A stretch of 64,000 nt of DNA from Basidiobolus meristosporus CBS 931.73 (lineage: Eukaryota; Basidiobolomycota; Basidiobolomycetes; Basidiobolales; Basidiobolaceae), in NCBI GenBank assembly GCA_002104905.1, contig MCFE01000371.1:21186-85185 (forward strand). Direction: 5' to 3'. A program made the translations under genes and the position numbers. The notes beneath the pieces were generated by a model. The model was not told where the DNA came from. It did not search any database and worked only from the letters and a program-made list of their open reading frames with translations. Numbering within the stretch: the first letter of the stretch is position 1; each line of letters starts with the position of its first letter. Shown piece after piece: positions 19,549-32,503 of this stretch.

Positions 19549-22500
19549 ATGTCGCCATCGAACAAAAAATATAGTAAACCCTCCTTCTATCGGCATATTC
19601 GGGGTAACGGGGAAGCCACCGAGAGTGGCCCTAAATATGCCAGCTCCACCACCACCTATTCTGATCCCTTCTCTGATTCACAACAAGGTACCGACTACTC
19701 CTCCCAAACTGACACCAGTTACAACCCATGGGATACGTCCAAGAAGGACTTATTCTTCGAGCCCAGCGCCAATGAAAAGTGCTATTTCTCACAACCAGAG
19801 GCTGGTTCTCTTCGGAAAAACTCGAAAAATTCCATCGAGCTATCGCGCGAGCTATCGCACGGCAAGAAGTTCCCCAAGGCCTCCAAGGCCCGTAGATACT
19901 GGCTCCTCGTCTCGAAGATCTTCACCATCTTTATCCCGGACTTTCTGCTAAAGTCGTGCGGAAAGAAGGACCCAGGTACAGTTTGACATGGCTCCGCTCG
20001 CATCCCATTGGCATCCCTTACTAACCCCCGCCCAACCCTGACTCTAGACTCGCGGCAGTCATTGCGAGAGAAAATCACCCTGTTTCTCATCCTCTCGCTC
20101 CTCTCGTTACTGTTCATCGTGTGGGTGGAGCTCATCCCGCTGACGTTCTGCACCCCCTACTACCTCTTCACCCCGGGCGACCTTGCTGGCACCAGCTACG
20201 TGGCAATCAACGGCAAGGTTGTGGACTTCTCCCATTCGACCACCGTCGTGGCGGAGGAGGTGGGGCGGTACTCGGGGAAGGATGTTTCTCTCATGTTTCC
20301 CTCGTTCACCCTGCTGGCCCGGACCAAAGGAGCTACCGAGTACCCAGATCAAGATATCCAACGGTGCATCCAGAATCTCACCCGGGCAGACAATTGGCTG
20401 GAGAAGCGGATCTTCAACGATCCCGGATACCTGGTGACGAACCAGAAGCTGATCGAGTGTCCGAGCCCCAACGATCGAAACAAATCATCTGCCCACTGCT
20501 TCTACAACGCATCGGTTCGCCACGAGGTGGCCAAGGCGACTGTCGGAGGTAAGTTCAGATGTGTGCCAATCCCCAGTCCATTGCTGACCCCAGGCAGACC
20601 TTGTTTTCGATTACTCCATCCTAGGAAGAAATGAGCCTAATCTGCCGCAATTGGCGTACATGATTGCGAATGGCCATCTGTATGATATGTCTGACTTCAT
20701 CAAATATTCCTCGGCCCCCGCCTCGCCAATCAGGCCGTGGAGCCCCAAGGGCCTCGATCCAGAATCCCTGCTTTTCCCCCGCGAGGTCACCGAGCTTATC
20801 TTCGAGTATGTTGGGGAGGATGCCACGGGGCCCTTCAGTCGACTGGAGCACGGAGACACGTACCTGCGATGCATGGACAAGCTGTTCTACAAGGGCGCGG
20901 TCAAGGAGACGGTTCTGCCGCAGTGCCGGTCATTCAACCCCATCCTCTGGATAACGTTCGGGCTTCCGTTCATGTTCCTGACCATCTGTACGGTGGCCTC
21001 CCTGCTTGTGTTCCCCGACAGAAGCAAGATCCAGCCGTCGTCGAACTGCATCGTGATGGTGCCCTGCTACTGCGAAGATCAGCAGACGCTCAAATCCAAT
21101 TTCGACAGCGTGGCCCGATCCGACTGCCACGACAGCCACAAGCTGCTGATGGTCATCTGCGATGGGATATTTACTGCGCCCGGCAACGTCATGAGCACGC
21201 ACCAGATTGTACTGGACATCCTGGGGTTCAGCGGACCCGAGCCCGAGCTGAAGGCGTACATTTCCTTGGGCGAGGGGAACAAGAACATCAATCTGGCCAA
21301 AGTTTATTCCGGATTTTATGAATGTGGAACGCACCGGATCGGCTACGTGGTGGTTGTCAAGTACGGGAACCCGATGGAGATTCGCAATTCAGGGAACCGA
21401 GGGAAACGGGACTCCATCCTTGTGATGTGGAACTTCCTGGAGGGCCTGCTGGATCCCGAGAACAAGCTGACCCCCTTGGAGTACGAGCTATTCCATCACA
21501 TCAACAACGTCATTGGGATCGACCCCCGCTCCTTCCAATACGCCCTGGTGCTGGATGCCGACACGAGCATCGCCGGAGACGCGCTTTCCCGCCTGATCGC
21601 GAGGATGGAGAGGGACCAGAGACTGATGGCCGTCTCGGGCTACGCAAAGCCGCTAAACCCCACCGACTCCTTCGTCACCATGCTGCAGGCGTATCCCTTC
21701 TTCATGAGCCACTACATCAAGCCGGTGTTCGAGTCCATGATCGGTGGGGTGACCTTCCTGCACGGCCCCTGCACGATGTACAGAATCAAGTACTCTGACA
21801 GCAAGCCGTGTGTGGTGGACACCACCACCATCATTGGGTTCAGCACACCGCGGCCGAACACGATGCACATGCGCAACACCCTTCTTTTGGGAGAGGACTC
21901 CTTCTTCTCGGTCATTCTGTTGAAAACGTTCCCCCACCTGCGATTCGGATTCGAGAGCTCGGCGATCTGCTACACCCGGCTCACCCCGAGGTTCGCCGTC
22001 TTTCTCGGCCAGCAAGGAAGAATCACGAGCGCCGCCTTCCATAGCTACTTCGAGCTTGCCAGGGTTTACGGGAAAACCTCGCTGGGCTTGATCTACCAGC
22101 TTGTCACCATGATCAAGCTTCTCAGCTCCACGTTCATGCCGGTGTTCGTGCTTTATTTGTATTACGTGATCATTCGCAGCATCGCGACCGACGAGACCGC
22201 GTATCTCATCGTGGGCACCTCGTTGATATGCATGTTTGGCTTCAACGCCATGATCCTCGCGGTCCGCGGGCAGTTTGCTGGCGTCTTCTGGCTGGTCTTC
22301 TCCGTCCTGTTCTCCCTTCCCTTCTACTGCCTGCTGATCCCGCTGTATTCGCTGTGGCACAGCGACAACTGCTTGTGGGTGGACACGGTTCAGACAAACT
22401 CAAAGTCCATCCGCCGTAAGCATGGTATCCTGGACGACACCAATAGCCAGTACAAGGTCAGCATGCAGATATCCCTGCTGACCATCGCTGAATATGATGA

Positions 22501-23242
22501 GCTGGAGAACGACGACGAATCCTTGTACGAGGACATCCGCTACGAGAAGCCGCAGCGGTTGATCTCGCTGGGCGACACGAGCCCCGCCCCTTCCGTGGAG
22601 CTGCAGTCCGATCGGCCTGAGGACATGGTTCATCTAGCGAAGCATGTGGATCAAAGGGCCGAAGAGATTCTCATCAGCATACCCCAGGTGGTGCAACCCA
22701 TACAAATCAAAACGAAGAAAGACCATCATCTAAGCAGCGGCTCCAACAAGAACCTGGATAGCGATGTGCCCCTCTCCCTGAGCTGCTCCCCAAAGTCCCC
22801 AGGTCGCCTCTCCCAGGCCACAGCCAACTCGACGCTGCAGTCCGAATACAGCACTGACTACACAAGATCCTCCCGAACCTTCTCCTACTACTCGCATCAA
22901 CTGGATGCCGCTACGAACGACATGGAGTCCCAACCGAGGTCACGCCCCGAAAGCGATCGTAGCTCCAGCAGAGACCACTCCCATCTTCTCAACGGGACCA
23001 CCGCTGGCTCGAAGGGTGCACTGGTGCAACGGCTGATGCGGGAGGAGATCTATTATTTCCTGAAGGAAGCCAACCTCAACACGGTGACGAGGAGAGACGT
23101 GAAAGAGCGGCTTTTTGAGCATTTCGGGGACGCAGTGACCATTTACAACGACTTCATACACGATTGCATCGAGGAGTTCACCTTGGAGAGACTGGCGTTG
23201 CTGCCGTCAGCCACCTCGCCGCAATCGCCCTCCACTCCTTGA
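19549..23242 (+). CDS. divergent chitin synthase (family 2 glycosyltransferase) with DEK-C tail
   Basis: Membrane enzyme expected to polymerise GlcNAc from UDP-GlcNAc. Three exons: 19,549-19,975, 20,048-20,548 and 20,625-23,242 (1,181 residues). Transmembrane segments lie near residues 120-180 and 416-440, with a cluster of several at about 800-890. Between the first two is a cytochrome-b5-like part (YMIANGHLYDMSDFIKY), as in division 2 (class IV/V/VII) enzymes. The catalytic core is recognisable: MVPCYCEDQQTLKSNFDSVA, the DAD motif at about 620-622 and SMIGGVTFLHGPCTMYRIK. Two signature motifs depart from the family: EDR reads EDS (about 733-735), and the QRRRW product-site motif reads QQGRI (about 772-776), so Trp is Ile. 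The C-terminus (about 1,113-1,165) is a DEK-C domain, found on class V/VII chitin synthases. There is no myosin motor. The frame is fully open, so this looks like a maintained but specialised or regulatory paralogue. Confidence 0.88.
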
Positions 23243-23755
23243 TATACCTTTACTTATTCCCGCCCGATAGACCGAACCCCCGCGGAGACCAACGCCAAGT
23301 CGGAAGCATAGAACCCATTGAATGTTTTTGTAATGTATACCGCAAGCTACTTTATTACGAAGAACCTCCCCCCGGCTCTGTACTTCTAGGACATGTAAAT
23401 ACCCTCTTTATCCCACTAGAAGCGTAACTTCACTCAGTAAAAACGGCCCCTTTTCTTATTCATTATCATGCATAACTTCTACGAGACTTTTCACACCCCT
23501 TCCACCATTTACGTTATCTGACTCAGTTTTTAAACCAAAATAAACGCCCATTCTGCTCGAATTGCTCGACCCGCTGGCATCCAACGAATTTGTGGGTGGC
23601 CGGATCCGTGGGAATGTGGGAAATGAGGGGATTTATCGGATGGAGTTTTACGTCAACAGGCCAGGATGTTCGCCTGTATCCCTTGTTTCACTGACATATA
23701 CGATCCCTTCTTTTCATTCCCCTGGCTTGGAAACCCGAGAAAGATTCCTATTTCG
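23243..23755. other. intergenic region
   Basis: About 510 bp with no gene recognised. It contains the 3' end of the chitin synthase transcript and the promoter of the aminopeptidase gene. Confidence 0.4.
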
Positions 23756-25228
23756 ATGGCCTCTCTTCTGAAGAGCTTCTTTCACACCAGCGCCACTTCT
23801 TCCTACATAGCCCCCCTCACCCAGACCATGTCCAAAACCGCCGTTGCCCACGCCAATGACTTCCTCGAGTTCGTCAACAGCAGTCCCAGCCCCTTCCACG
23901 CGGTTGAGGAGAGCAGGAAGCGACTCGAGAAGGTCGGCTTCGTGGAGATCAAAGAGCGGGACAGTTGGTCCGAGCTAGTCAAGCCCAACGGCAAGTACTA
24001 CTTCACCAGAAACAAGTCCTCCATCATAGCGTTCGCCGTGGGCGGCAAGTTTGTCCAAGGCAACGGGGTTTCCATCGTGGCCGCCCACACCGACAGCCCC
24101 TGCTTGAAGATCAAGCCCATCTCGAAGAAGGAGAAATCCGGCTACCTCCAGGTCGGGGTCCAGACCTACGGCGGCGGCCTGTGGCACACTTGGTTCGACA
24201 GAGACCTGAGCATCGCCGGCAGAGTCATGGTTGAAAGCGAGGACGGAAACCACTACTCCAAGCTGGTGCGTGTTGACAAGCCTATCCTCCGGGTCCCCAA
24301 CCTGGCCATTCACTTGGACCGCACCTCCGGAGACAACTTCACCTTCAACAAAGAGACCCATCTGACCCCCGTGTTGGCCACCTCCGCGAAGGCCTTGAAC
24401 GAAAAGGCCCAGGAGAGCCAGAGCCAATCGTCGGAGGGGGTGGAGAAGCACCACTCCGTGCTGGTCGACCTGCTCGCCAGCGAGCTCTCCATCGCCGGGG
24501 AGAAAATCAAGGATCTCGAGTTGTGCCTATACGACACCCAGCCCTCGGCCATCGGCGGAGCCCTCGATGAGTTCATCTTCTCTCCACGACTCGACAACCT
24601 GATGATGTCCCACTGCTCGGTCAGTGCGCTCATCAATTCCCTGGAGCACGGGAGCACCCTGGTTGACGACAGCTGCATCCGTATGGTGGCGCTCTTTGAC
24701 AACGAGGAGATTGGCTCGCAGTCGGCGTACGGAGCCGACTCCCACCTGCTGGAGGCCACGTTGCGCAGACTCCAAGCGGGAACCAACCCCACCGCCTTCG
24801 AGGAGTCCATCCACAAGAGCTTCTTGGTCAGCGCCGACATGGCCCACGCGGTCCACCCCAATTACCCCGAGAAGCACGAGGAGAACCACCGACCAGCCAT
24901 GCACAAGGGACTCGTGATCAAGGTCAACGCCAACCAAAGGTATGCCACCACCGCCGCCACCTCCCTCGAAATCAAGGCCCTGGCCAAGAAGCATGGCATC
25001 CCCCTGCAGGAGTTCGTGGTGCGTAACGACATGGGCTGTGGATCCACCATCGGGCCCATCCTCAGCGCCAAACTGGGGATGCGCACCATCGACGTGGGGG
25101 CGCCCCAGCTGAGCATGCACAGCATCCGCGAGATGTGCGGCACCGAGGATGTGAAGAACTCGATCCAGCTGTTCGAGGCGTTCTTCCAAGAATACGCCCA
25201 CTTGGATCAGAAGATCTTCGTCGATTAA
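23756..25228 (+). CDS. aspartyl aminopeptidase (peptidase M18)
   Basis: Dinuclear-zinc exopeptidase that removes N-terminal Asp or Glu from peptides; homologue of mammalian DNPEP and yeast Ape4, mostly cytosolic or vacuole-targeted. Intronless, 490 residues from MASLLKSFF. All M18 landmarks are present in order: AAHTDSPCLK (His ligand), GGGLWHTWFDRDL, FSPRLDNL (bridging Asp), FDNEEIGSQSAYGAD (catalytic and ligand Glu), LVSADMAHAVHPNYPEKHE, and GAPQLSMHSIREMCG (His ligand). The frame is open further upstream to an ATG at 23,666, and another ATG lies at 23,828 (MSKTAVAHANDFLEFV). The last matches the usual N-terminus of the family, so the extra 24 residues, which are Ser/Thr-rich and basic, might be a targeting signal or simply untranslated. 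Tail-to-tail with the zinc transporter gene, 89 bp apart. Confidence 0.95.
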   Translation: MASLLKSFFHTSATSSYIAPLTQTMSKTAVAHANDFLEFVNSSPSPFHAVEESRKRLEKVGFVEIKERDSWSELVKPNGKYYFTRNKSSIIAFAVGGKFVQGNGVSIVAAHTDSPCLKIKPISKKEKSGYLQVGVQTYGGGLWHTWFDRDLSIAGRVMVESEDGNHYSKLVRVDKPILRVPNLAIHLDRTSGDNFTFNKETHLTPVLATSAKALNEKAQESQSQSSEGVEKHHSVLVDLLASELSIAGEKIKDLELCLYDTQPSAIGGALDEFIFSPRLDNLMMSHCSVSALINSLEHGSTLVDDSCIRMVALFDNEEIGSQSAYGADSHLLEATLRRLQAGTNPTAFEESIHKSFLVSADMAHAVHPNYPEKHEENHRPAMHKGLVIKVNANQRYATTAATSLEIKALAKKHGIPLQEFVVRNDMGCGSTIGPILSAKLGMRTIDVGAPQLSMHSIREMCGTEDVKNSIQLFEAFFQEYAHLDQKIFVD

Positions 25229-25317
25229 TTCCCCCCATCAACCAGTATACCAGCCAAATAAATCATCAGTTAATCTTTAGTGAGGGGGCTAGTCAGAAAT
25301 CCCGTCCACCGTGTGGT

Positions 25318-26727
25318 TTATTGTTTAACTTTGGTGACTTGCACTGTCAGCTCGTTCACGAGCCCTGCGGTGATGCGATGGACTTGCTCCAGCACATACT
25401 GCTCGCTGACTTGGGGCTCCACGCATACCTCCAACGACCCCACCAGCGTGGTCTTCGTCGGGGACCAGAAATGAATGTTTTTGCACCCCAACACGTTGGG
25501 CAAGGAGTTGATCTACAAGATGGGGTTAGCCAAGAGCCGGTGGTCGGCAGGCTTGGGAATCATTTACCTCCAGGATCCTCTGTTCAATCGAGGGCAACTT
25601 CTCCTTGGGTGTGGTTTGCAGCAGCAGCTTACTGGACTCTACCGCGGCTGGGAAGCTGATGTAGAACATCCCCAGTGACTCCAGAATGGTGATGGCCTGA
25701 TCTAAGAACGTGGCTTGGCTCCTGGGGGAGTCGTGAGTTAGTAACGGCTGGGTAAACGTGGCTCGCAATACTCACCTGTCGGCTGCTAGCAAATCGATCA
25801 AGAGGATGGCCAGCGCAGAAACCAGTCCGATGCCATTGAAGGGGTTGCTAAGCAGCTGTTGGGCAGACGACGAACGTCCTCTCTCTAGATGCGGTGGCTC
25901 AGATGATGTCAAGGGGATGGAGTTGAAATGGATGGGTGGTACCTGGATGAGCCAGCTTGGAGGCGGCCATAATCAAGATTGCTGCGGGAATCAGTAGGTA
26001 TTTGGAGTACGAGATGCCGTGGCCATGGTGGCCCTCGCTTACTAGCATGTGCTCGAATCCCTCTTTGATCGAGTACATCCCAGCGAAGATCAGGAAGATG
26101 CTGTTGGACAGGCCAAGCAGGGTGACAACTCTATTCAAACTGCATGGTTCGGTCAGTAAGATGGCAATCTCCTCTCAAGGACGCATCCACTCACCCATAA
26201 GGATATCCAGGGTTCTGAAGGTAGGCAAGGGTGCGGTGGTTGGTGAATAACAGAGAGGTGAACCTTGTCAGCACGTTGAAACTGTCGAATAGAACAAAGT
26301 AGGAGAACCCAATGACCGACAGATTTTCAGTGGCATGTCCGTAGACCCAAATGGCCAAACCGAAGGTGCCGATTGCTGCGCTTTGCGACAAAACACTTTT
26401 CTGGTCTGGATCAAGGTTCTTCATGATTTTACTGACACATATCTTATGATTGTTACCGTGTCCGTGCCCATGCTCGTGGTGGTGGTGATGATGATCGTGG
26501 TTATGGTTATGATGGTGTTGGTCTTGGGGATGATGCTGAGGATGGTCATGGTGTTGAGAGGAGCAATGGCCGTGGTCGTGGTGATGACTGTGGCCCTGGG
26601 AGTCCATGTCAAAAGAGGCTCTTTCCCTTGCATGTGACCGTAGGTGCGGGAGTCTGGTATCCTGCGTAGGTATATGGTACTGGTCTTGAGTTAGTGGCTG
26701 TGAAAAGGTGTGAGAGACCGGTCTCAA
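25318..26727 (-). CDS. Zrg17-like cation diffusion facilitator (zinc transporter)
   Basis: Member of the CDF family, most like Zrg17, the ER/early secretory zinc importer that pairs with Msc2/Cis4. Exons that join cleanly: 26,195-26,727, then 26,139 down to about 25,935, about 25,852 down to 25,776, 25,568-25,721 and 25,318-25,512. The N-terminus carries a His-rich stretch (HSHHHDHGH and several longer runs, about residues 45-90), typical of zinc carriers. Then come membrane segments with SVLSQSAAIGTFGLAIWVYG, NPGYPYGLNRVV and IFLIFAGMYSIKEGFEHML, and GIGLVSALAILLIDLLA as a late segment. The C-terminal cytosolic domain follows (SQATFLDQAITILESLGMF to VTKVKQ). Two points are open: the splice between ASKLAHP and QLLSNPFNG does not close in frame with any GT-AG pair I tried, and the true start may lie upstream, where more His/Pro-rich sequence is in another frame. 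Confidence 0.82.
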
Positions 26728-27505
26728 ATGGTCGGTTGACTGAGGGTGAGAGTGGGGTGGGGATGAGGATGAGGATGAGCGTGTGGATCTGCTTGATAGG
26801 GTTGAGCTGGAAAGCCCTCCTGAGCATACACCTCTTGTTCGGAGTAGCCATATCTTGGCCTTTGAAGAAGCAAAGTCAATTTCGAACTTTACGGTGATCT
26901 AGAAGATGTGACCTTACCACTGGTTTCCTGTATGACTCGACATTACTTTCCTAACTACCAAAGAAAGGAACCCCGCCTGGATTTAACTAGACTTCAAATT
27001 TGTGAGGCCCGATTCTCATTGGAGCAATGTATCCACTCGTACATGTGTGCCACTCAGCCCATTCCATTGGTGGTAATTCCCAGCAATTTCTCCCAAACAA
27101 TCTACTGATGGTGCCTTGTGTCTGAAAGGAGCGAGTGGCAAGCGTCCCCAAGACAGCACACCGAGCTTGAGCTCGAGGTAGAGAGAGCACAGTGGGCAAA
27201 GGAGAGGGCACAGTGAGCCCAAGGCAGAGTGCTGCAGCTCGCCCAAACCTTTATCTCCGGTTAGGCTTAATGAAATAGTCTTAATGTGGCGGCGCAATCC
27301 CCATATTTGGTGGACTTCGCGTTCTTTTCAGATTCGCACCTGGACAGCCAATATAGCAATATACATTGGTTAGGTTAGATTAAGTAATAAATCGAGCACT
27401 CAATTAGCCATTTTTTATGCCACTCTTTATTTCGCACAATACCGAGTTTTCTCATTTATACCCGCGCTGTCAGTTCCCGGCCAACCTTCGTTTCTTTCCT
27501 CCACT
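26728..27505. other. intergenic region
   Basis: About 780 bp. Contains the promoter of the zinc transporter (-) and of the small membrane protein gene (+). Overlapping open frames around 26,987-27,297 have no recognised domain; CpG is present. Confidence 0.4.
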
Positions 27506-27863
27506 ATGAAATTGGCTTTCTGTCCCCCAGCTTGCGCCATCTGCTGCAGCATACTCAGCGTGATCGGCATCATCTTCTTGGTAGGTTGACGTGCATCTGC
27601 TTTGAGGCTTGACTAACAGCGTACACAGGGCATCCTTGGACTCCTTTTCAAAATCGAAGTCCACGAGCTTGTTGAGGGCGAAAAAGCTCCCGATGACCCA
27701 CAAGCAGTTGCCAAGGGCTGCTTCGTCGCCGCCGGAATATATGTCGCGTTCCTGGCCTTGTCCCTCTGTCAGGTAAGCAGCAGGGCACGCTCCACGTTTG
27801 GGTCACACTCTCTAACACTTGCTTTCCAAGACCTGGCTTCATAGGAAACAACATAGAGACTAA
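27506..27863 (+). CDS. V-ATPase subunit f / RNase K-like small membrane protein
   Basis: A small three-exon gene: 27,506-27,580, 27,629-27,772 and 27,831-27,863, giving 83 residues. It matches the RNASEK / yeast V-ATPase f subunit (Ypr170w-b) family in length and layout. The first hydrophobic helix follows a Cys-rich start (MKLAFCPPACAICCSILSVI), a short lumenal loop holds VHELVEGEKAPDD, and the second helix follows CFVAAGIYVAFLALSLCQ. The tail is short and basic (TWLHRKQHRD). All three junctions are GT-AG and keep the frame; intron lengths are 48 and 58 nt. In the known family the protein sits in the V0 sector of the vacuolar proton pump. Each exon alone is too short to stand out, so the gene is easily missed. 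Confidence 0.85.
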
Positions 27864-28383
27864 TTTTGTCACTCCTCATTTTAATATAAGCAACCTACGA
27901 TCAATACCATCTTTACTCATTAATAAAACCTCGAATTGGGACATTATTGCCACATAGGTTGCTGGTGGAACTGCTTCGCATACCATGAAACTACGTAAAT
28001 TGCCCACCAGAGCGCTATTTATTGAAGATTGGATCTCTTGGCAAGGGGCACCAGGAGCTGGAATTGATGATGAATCCAAACACTGTGTGATGCAGCATGT
28101 GAAAGTCCACCACAAACTGGGCCAAAAAGAATCATCGCATTTGGGTTGGTGCGCGCTTGTGCACCTCCAGCATTTGCGGAGAATGGGCTGCGCTCACTCC
28201 GTAGAGTTTTGGGAAATGAGCTTATTTTCAATGAGATTTGTGTTTCCCAATATCACGAATGTGGCACAAATGAGCAGCTTCCCAATTGAACGCAGGATGG
28301 GTGAATCATTGGTGGATGCTGATAATCTCCTAGAATAAAACTCCCAGGTGCTGGCCGGCCAGCTTCTCATCTCCCCTCCTGCC
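27864..28383. other. intergenic region
   Basis: About 520 bp before the desaturase. An open frame at 27,985-28,338 (+) has no recognised domain. A CAG acceptor-like site (CTCCCAG at 28,342-28,348) just before the desaturase frame may indicate a 5'UTR intron. Confidence 0.35.
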
Positions 28384-29776
28384 ATGTCTCCATCACCGCC
28401 TTCCACGATGGCCGCCTCCTCGTTTACCATGGACGAGGTGCGAAGCCGCGTGAAGAATGGCGAAATCCTCATCGTCTGCGACCAGCGCATCTACAAGCTG
28501 AATAAGTGGATCAAGCACCACCCAGGCGGGGAGCTTGCTGTGCGACACATGCTGGGCAGAGATGCAACTGACGTGGTCCGAGCCATGCACCCAGAGTGGG
28601 TGCTGACCAAAACGATGAAGCATTTCTATGTTGGCGACCTGGCGCAGGATTCTCTGGCCACCGTCCATCCCAACCCCGAGCTGAAGGAGCAGCAGCATAT
28701 TTCCGATGCCTACAAGCGACTGGAAGCCAAGATCCGCGCCCTAGGGCTGTACGAGACGAACTACACGTGCTACGCCTGGGAAGCTGGCCGCTGTTCGATA
28801 GCTTTTGCGCTTATGCTGGGCCTGATCCTCTGGGGACCCCAAACCACCTGGAGCTATGTCATCGCCGCACTCGCCAACGCTTTCGTCTGGCACCAAAGCG
28901 CCTTCTGTGCCCATGATGCAGGCCACAACGAGATCACGCAGAACATGACCTACGACAGCATCATCGGGATCCTCCTGGGTAACTATCTGGCCGGCCTGTC
29001 CATCGGATGGTGGAAGAAGAGCCACAACGTCCACCACATCATCACCAACCACCCCGAGCACGACCCCGACATCCAGCACTTGCCGTTCTTTGCAGTCACC
29101 ACAAAGTTCTTCAACAACCTCTTCTCCAGCTACCACAACAAAGTCCTGGTCTTCGACCGCCCCTCGAGATTCTTCGTCTCCCTTCAGCATTACCTGTACT
29201 ACCCCATCCTCTGCTTCGGCCGGTTCAACCTGTACGTCCAAGGGTTGATTTTCCTGGCGACCGATGACCACGCTCCCCTTAGGAAGTGGGAGTTCCTGGG
29301 GATGGCGTTCTTCTTCACCTGGTACTCCTACCTCATGTCCTTCATCCCTACCTGGGGGCTGGTCTTTCATGTACATCATGATTTCCCACGTATTCACCAT
29401 GATGCTTCACGTCCAAATCACCCTGTCGCACTTCGGTATGTCCACCGACGACCACGGCCTCGACGAATGCTTCGCCTCCCGGCAGCTGCGCACCACCATG
29501 GACGTGGACTGCCCAGCCTGGTTCGACTGGTTCCACGGCGGCCTACAGTTCCAGGCCATCCACCACCTCTTCCCACGCGTCCCCCGACACAACCTACGCA
29601 CCGCGCGGCCCCTCGTCGAGGAGTTCTGCCAAGAGGTCGGGCTGGAGTACCACAACTACGGCTTCGTCAAGGGGAACGGGATCGTGATCGGGGCGATGCG
29701 GGATGTTGCCAACCAAGTGGGCTTCATCATGAAGGTCGCTGCCCACGAAGCGCATCAGCATCTCCACGTAGAGTAG
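28384..29776 (+). CDS. cytochrome b5-fused (delta-8 type) sphingolipid desaturase, frameshifted
   Basis: ER membrane front-end desaturase that would introduce a double bond into the long-chain base of sphingolipids, or into a fatty acid at delta-6. The N-terminal cytochrome b5 domain has WIKHHPGGELAVRHMLGRDA (HPGG haem motif). The three histidine boxes are AHDAGH, SHNVHH and QAIHHLFPRVPRHNLR. The Q-A-I-H-H form of the third box, with VPRHNLR after it, is what I associate with fungal delta-8 sphingolipid desaturases. The frame breaks near 29,353-29,357 in a run of five G (ACCTGGGGGCTGG): upstream the protein is in one frame, and from WSFMYIMISHV to the stop at 29,776 in another. Four Gs would restore one frame of 463 codons. 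This is either a base-call/assembly error or a recent inactivating mutation; the rest of the sequence is not decayed. GTG- and ATG-initiated starts upstream and downstream are possible; I chose ATG 28,384. Confidence 0.85.
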
Positions 29777-29845
29777 AGGGCGGTTTTTGATGTAAAATTC
29801 TGTAGATTAGCTATATCCTGAGCGCACATCCGTGTGGCTAATTCC

Positions 29846-29957
29846 AACTCCATTTAATCACCGCAAACTCCATTTAATCACAAATAAACTCCATTTAATC
29901 ACCGGCCAACTCCATTTAATCACAAATAAACTCTATTCAATCACCAACAGACTCCAT
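29846..29957 (+). repeat. short tandem repeat, about 20-bp period
   Basis: Five to six units of AACTCCATTTAATCAC with alternating tails (CGC or AAATA), so the higher-order period is about 41 bp. Lies in the desaturase 3' flank. Confidence 0.85.
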
Positions 29958-30206
29958 CGCAGACAAGCTAACCTATCCTATGATCACGACTGATCCCACT
30001 TCTGCGCCGACATCACCATCCCCATCGTTTCACACAATCACCCATCATGGGATCGGGTAATATCACCTGAAAATCCGTGGCCCTTTCCTTTGTACCAGTC
30101 TTTTCCAGTCCGGGTGCAACCACTTTTTGTTTCTCCTTCAACCTCTTTTGCGTGCACGAGTCTCCTTCTTCCCAGTTACTTGCTCGAGATTACCTAACCG
30201 GGCGTC

Positions 30207-32503
<2,297 letters not shown>

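Noticed and set aside
21653-22360. 235-codon minus-strand frame in the chitin synthase gene
   Set aside because: Antisense shadow of the catalytic core, rich in Arg/Glu/Gly, no motif.
24527-25201. 224-codon minus-strand frame in the aspartyl aminopeptidase gene
   Set aside because: Antisense shadow; the sense frame has all M18 metal ligands.
28741-29400. 219-codon minus-strand frame in the desaturase
   Set aside because: Antisense shadow with Val/Asp/Glu-rich composition, no domain.
29846-29957. Direct repeats resembling a CRISPR array
   Set aside because: Units are adjacent with tails of only 3-6 bases, no spacers, and the genome is eukaryotic; it is a short tandem repeat.
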